A stretch of 64,000 nt of DNA from positions 1 through 64,000 of the forward strand of contig NZ_BMRN01000035.1 in NCBI RefSeq assembly GCF_014648655.1. Direction: 5' to 3'. The notes below the pieces were generated by a model that did not search any database, was not told the origin of the DNA, and was given only the letters and a program-made list of their open reading frames with translations. The DNA comes from Streptomyces atratus (GTDB lineage: Bacteria > Actinomycetota > Actinomycetes > Streptomycetales > Streptomycetaceae). The position numbers and the translations under genes were made by a program. Below, piece after piece: positions 59,890 to 64,000 of this stretch (its first letter is position 1; each line of letters starts with the position of its first letter).

Positions 59890-61395
59890 TCACAGTGCGG
59901 GGACACCCGTCGGCCAGTTGTGCACGGACTCGCCGCTGTGCATCAGCTCGGCGTACCGGCGGGTGGTCGCGGCCAGTGCCGCATGCCGGTCGAGTCCGGC
60001 CTCCCGTGCCCGGTGGTAAGTGTCCACCTGCCAGGACGCTCCATTCACCCGCCGCCTGCAGCGCTCCTCGATGACCCCGAGGTAGCGGTCGCGGTCCGCG
60101 GGCTCGATGTTCCAGGCATCGAGCCCCGCAGCGGCCAGCGGCAGCAATTCGTCCCGTACGAGCTTGACCGCCGGCACCCGGGTCAGCCCGCCCGAACGGC
60201 CGGGACGGGGCCAGATCAGTTCCGCGTCGATTCCGTGGCGGCAGGCGGTGTCGAAGTTCTCGGCCGCTGCTGCGAACGGGAGCCTGGTCCACACCGGACG
60301 GGATTCCTCGGCGAGCGCCCGCACGAGCCCGTAGTAGAGGGCGGCGTTGGCAATCACATCGGTGACGGTGGGGCCGGCGGGCAGGACCCGGTTCTCCACC
60401 CGCAGATGGGGTACGCCGTCGGCCAGCCCGTACACGGGCCGGTTCCAGCGGTAGACCGTGCCGTTGTGGAGCACGAGCTCCTGCAGCCGCGGCACCCCGC
60501 CGTCGTCGAGCACCCGCAGCGGGTCCTCCTTGTCACAGATCGGCAGCAGCGGGGGAAAGTAACGCAAATTCTCCGCGAAGAGCTCGTACGCCGAGCCGAC
60601 CCACCGCTCGCCGAACCAGGTTCTGGGCCGCACCCCCTGGTTCTGGAGCTCGGGCGGCCTGGTGTCCGTGGCCTGCTGGAAGAGCGGCGGCCGCGATTCC
60701 CGCCACAGTTCCCTGCCGAGCAGGAAGGGCGAGTTGGCGCCGAGGGCGATCTGGATCCCGGCGACGGCCTGGGCCGCGTTCCATACGGCCGCGAAGCGCG
60801 CCGGTGTCACCTGCAGATGCAGCTGGACCGATGTGCAGGCGGCCTCGGGAGTGATCGAGGAGGAGGTAGAGACCAATCGTTCCACCCCTTGGATATCGAG
60901 GGAGAAATCCTCGCCCCGCGCAGCCACCATTTGATCATTCAGCAGTGCGTAGCGGTCCACGTCCGAGAGGTTCGCCGCAACGAGGTCCTGACGGCCCAGG
61001 GTGGGCAGAATTCCGATCATCATGATCCCGGCATCGACCTCGCCCGCCTTCCGATGGGCATATCCGAGGCCGGTCCTGAGCTCTTCCGCCAGCTGATCGA
61101 AAACGCGTCCGTCCAGGTGGTGCGGGACTATGTTCACCTCCAAATTGAACATCCCGAGTTCGGTCTGGAAATCACGGCTCGCGATGCGCGGGAGCACCTC
61201 CCCATTCATCATCTTCGGCATGCCGTCGGCGCCTGCCAGATTCAGCTCGATCTCCATGCCCATGAGGTTGCGGGGGCGGTCGAACCTCCGCTCCGCCAGG
61301 AGCCTCTCCAGCCCCTCCAGGCACTGGTGAAGCTTCCTCCGGTACTTCTGCCGATCGGACAGATCAAAGGCGCCCGCCACGACCTTCTCCCCCAT
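59890..61395 (-). CDS. Glutamate-cysteine ligase family 2 (GCS2-like) protein
   Basis: 501 aa. GCS2-type fold with FDRPRNLMGMEIELNLAGADG at the start (ATP/Mg-binding Glu), GIMMIGILPTLGR, then SVQLHLQVTPARFAAVWNAA and VAGIQIALGANSPFLLGREL. These enzymes form gamma-glutamyl amides; the actinobacterial group may make amides other than gamma-glutamylcysteine, since these bacteria use mycothiol. GGGAGGG precedes the ATG at 61395. It is convergent with the VWA gene, with only 51 bases between. Confidence 0.88.
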   Translation of the reverse strand: MGEKVVAGAFDLSDRQKYRRKLHQCLEGLERLLAERRFDRPRNLMGMEIELNLAGADGMPKMMNGEVLPRIASRDFQTELGMFNLEVNIVPHHLDGRVFDQLAEELRTGLGYAHRKAGEVDAGIMMIGILPTLGRQDLVAANLSDVDRYALLNDQMVAARGEDFSLDIQGVERLVSTSSSITPEAACTSVQLHLQVTPARFAAVWNAAQAVAGIQIALGANSPFLLGRELWRESRPPLFQQATDTRPPELQNQGVRPRTWFGERWVGSAYELFAENLRYFPPLLPICDKEDPLRVLDDGGVPRLQELVLHNGTVYRWNRPVYGLADGVPHLRVENRVLPAGPTVTDVIANAALYYGLVRALAEESRPVWTRLPFAAAAENFDTACRHGIDAELIWPRPGRSGGLTRVPAVKLVRDELLPLAAAGLDAWNIEPADRDRYLGVIEERCRRRVNGASWQVDTYHRAREAGLDRHAALAATTRRYAELMHSGESVHNWPTGVPAL

Positions 61396-61878
61396 CGAAG
61401 CGTCCCTCCCTCGAGTGGGCGGCCCGCGGCCCAGGCCGCTCGCGTCACGATCGATAATGCCCAGGCCGGGTGATCCATAACGCCCCCAGGAACGCCGCGC
61501 ACCCAGTAATCTGAGGGCGGCCGTCCGGGGCACATTCCCTCGGCATGGAGCAGTGCGCAGTTCCACGGCCCGGCGCACAGTGAAAACGCCGACGCGTTTC
61601 GGCCGACCGCGTCCAGGGAAAAATCCCTGGCGGTGGCTGCGCCGCTGACGACGAATCAGCAGAAACTCCGCATAATAAAGTCCTGATACCGCCTTGTCGG
61701 CAATAGCTGCGACGGCTAGTGGAATCACTGCGTGAACACGTGTCGTATAAACTTCGCGGACGAGGCAGAGAGTTGACGCACCGGCCCAGTCACCGGCCTC
61801 CTCTGGCCCCGCACGCCGACAGCGCCGTCTGCACCCGCCCACGCATCACCGTGTCTCCGAAGTGAGAGGCGACCCACT
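61396..61878. other. Divergent intergenic region
   Basis: About 480 bases between the GCS2-like gene and the hypothetical gene at 61879. It includes an AT-richer patch near 61660-61720, unusual at this GC and a likely promoter area. No coding frame is supported. Confidence 0.55.
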
Positions 61879-62472
61879 ATGCCGCTTCATGTTCCCCCGG
61901 CTCCCGCGCCCGCTCTGCGCAGCGTTCTCGCGGCACTCGGTTCACCCACCGCAGTCCGCGAGGCCCGCACACCTGCCCTCCGAGCCGCCCAGGGACCGCT
62001 GAGCCCCGAACTCCCGCTTCCCGTCCATGTACTGGACCGGATCGGCCCGAACGGACTCGCACCCGCCACTCGGCTTGCCGCGTGGCGGTTCCTGATCCGC
62101 AGCTCGGAGCAGGCCGTCGCCGCGGCAGACACCATGCTCACTCCGGACGGCTGGACCTTCTCGCACTTCTTCGAGGGCCCCTACATCGCCTCGACCGAAC
62201 TCGCCGTGCGCCAGGCCGAGACGGTGACACCGCACTACCAGCCACGGCTGCTGTCCATCCCGGAGCTCTACATGCTGGCGCTGTGGCTGCACGCCGACAC
62301 CGAGGCCGACGCCTCCGGCGGGGCACTCGCCCCCGTCGATCTCCTGGTACCGCTGGCACCCGCACCGCCGGGAATCGCGGCGCATCGCCCGCACCGGGTC
62401 GCCGATCTGCTCCGCGTGATGACGCTGCGCATCACCCCGGGCACCGGCCCCCTGCTCGGATCACCGGCCTGA
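61879..62472 (+). CDS. Conserved-looking hypothetical protein
   Basis: 197 aa with a typical Streptomyces composition. A Pro/Ala-rich start, then AATRLAAWRFLIRSSEQAVAAADT, GWTFSHFFEGPYIAS, and YQPRLLSIPELYMLALWLH. No signal peptide or membrane helix. I do not recognise a named family. The ATG at 61879 is preceded by AGAGGCGA. A strong terminator follows, so it is probably monocistronic. Confidence 0.75.
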   Translation: MPLHVPPAPAPALRSVLAALGSPTAVREARTPALRAAQGPLSPELPLPVHVLDRIGPNGLAPATRLAAWRFLIRSSEQAVAAADTMLTPDGWTFSHFFEGPYIASTELAVRQAETVTPHYQPRLLSIPELYMLALWLHADTEADASGGALAPVDLLVPLAPAPPGIAAHRPHRVADLLRVMTLRITPGTGPLLGSPA

Positions 62473-62495
62473 AGACGGCCGCATCCCACATCACC

Positions 62496-62536
62496 GCGCT
62501 GTGCCCCGCCACGTCCCTGGTGGTGGGGCACAGCGC
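62496..62536 (+). terminator. Strong hairpin terminator
   Basis: 17-bp stem with one mismatch (62496-62512 with 62520-62536, 7-base loop), 24 bases past the stop of the hypothetical gene. Confidence 0.88.
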
Positions 62537-62795
62537 TGCGGGGTGCACATCCTGCCCATCTGGACTAGCCCGGTCCGGCCACCCCGAACCACCCGAAGTG
62601 ACAGTGCAGTTGCGATGAACCGTCCGGCCGGGTGACACGTCCTTGGAGTAAGAAGAAGTGCTGCTGCGAAATCCCTGCGGAATGACGCCCGTGGGGCAAC
62701 ACTGGGACCGGACCGATCGATCGATACGGGGGGCGGCCATGAACACCTCATCGAGCCGCAGGACATTCACCACAACGCAGCGAAAGAACCCATCC

Positions 62796-63002
62796 ATGTG
62801 CCAGCACCAGCCACCATGCCCGACCGCCGACTCAGCCGACCGGGAGGCCGCCCGCCTGACGGCACACCATCCGGAACAGGGCTGGAGCCTGCTGTGCAAC
62901 GGCGTCCTGCTCTTCGAGGACACCGGTGAGCTGCTCCCGGACGGGCAGATCATCGCCCCGCACCGGCCCCTTCAGGCCGGCCGGGTGGTGAGGGCCGCCT
63001 GA
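62796..63002 (+). CDS. DUF5999 small protein
   Basis: 68 aa. MCQHQPPCPTADSADREAAR, then HPEQGWSLLCNGVLLFEDTG and IAPHRPLQ match the DUF5999 pattern of small Streptomyces proteins. Cys and His are plentiful at the N-terminus (C2, H4, C8), suggesting metal binding. The ATG at 62796 has GAAAGAA upstream. A longer frame to 62658 exists but the start motif settles it. Function unknown. Confidence 0.88.
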   Translation: MCQHQPPCPTADSADREAARLTAHHPEQGWSLLCNGVLLFEDTGELLPDGQIIAPHRPLQAGRVVRAA

Positions 63003-63020
63003 CTGCGGCCGGTACGAACT

Positions 63021-63052
63021 GGGGCCGGCCCGGAGAACTCCGAACCGGCCCC
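63021..63052. terminator. Bidirectional hairpin terminator
   Basis: GGGGCCGG (63021-63028) with CCGGCCCC (63045-63052), and an inner CGGAG/CTCCG stem, between the convergent DUF5999 and gcvP genes. Confidence 0.8.
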
Positions 63053-63087
63053 GACGCATGCCCGCGTCACGCCCTACCGCTCATGCC

Positions 63088-64000
<913 letters not shown>

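Overview
The window reads as chromosomal DNA of a Streptomyces or close relative. GC is very high, codon third positions are strongly GC-biased, GTG and TTG starts are common, and it carries actinobacterial signature genes: two SsgA-like proteins (SALPs), a WhiB-type iron-sulfur regulator, DUF5999, and the CE1758/CE1759-type LLM oxidoreductase plus FMN reductase pair. No rRNA, tRNA or CRISPR array was found. These are reading-based calls; no database search was run.

Layout. 1-84 is the tail of an IS110-like transposase. 0.7-10 kb is a run of minus-strand genes: DUF4232 lipoprotein, MaoC-like dehydratase, secreted beta-propeller lactonase-like protein, fumarylacetoacetate hydrolase-like enzyme, a large FAD/Fe-S D-lactate-dehydrogenase-type enzyme and three alpha/beta hydrolases. 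This looks like a catabolic block for small organic acids or esters. 10.3-18 kb holds a decayed LLM gene, pyruvate oxidase (poxB), a SALP, the LLM/FMN-reductase pair, an overlapping WhiB-SALP operon, a small acetyltransferase and an MFS exporter. 18.2-23.8 kb is a decay zone: pseudogenes of a LuxR response regulator, a YaaH-like membrane protein, an acetyltransferase, an alpha/beta hydrolase and an esterase, one intact AraC regulator, then IS3 and IS110 scars. Several of these dead genes have intact relatives within the window.

23.9-36.4 kb is mostly intact accessory metabolism and stress genes: MFS_3 exporter, DUF1275, DoxX, isochorismatase, amidohydrolase, HSL-type esterase, alpha/beta hydrolase, LtrA, flavin disulfide oxidoreductase, Dps and a LysR regulator. 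36.8-42.3 kb is a second decay zone: truncated MFS and NCS1 transporters, a TetR gene with an in-frame stop, an amidohydrolase remnant, a frameshifted ankyrin/bactofilin-like gene and an S9 peptidase remnant that lost its nucleophile.

From about 42.4 kb to the end the sequence looks more core-like. It is compact, with strong hairpin terminators between convergent genes and regulators divergent from their likely targets: LysR/EamA, MocR/PPOX, TetR/NTF2-like, and an autoregulated PadR. It also holds a Rieske lipoprotein, EamA permeases, Clp N-domain, SRPBCC, PhzF, a CPBP protease, a VWA protein, a GCS2-type glutamate-cysteine ligase, DUF5999 and the C-terminal part of glycine decarboxylase gcvP running off the right edge.

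No single clearly new defence or biosynthetic system stands out. The most unusual items are the WhiB-SALP translationally coupled operon, the ankyrin/bactofilin-like gene with a homopolymer frameshift, the His-rich PadR with an operator on its own -10, enzyme homologues that lack catalytic residues, and the two pseudogene corridors.
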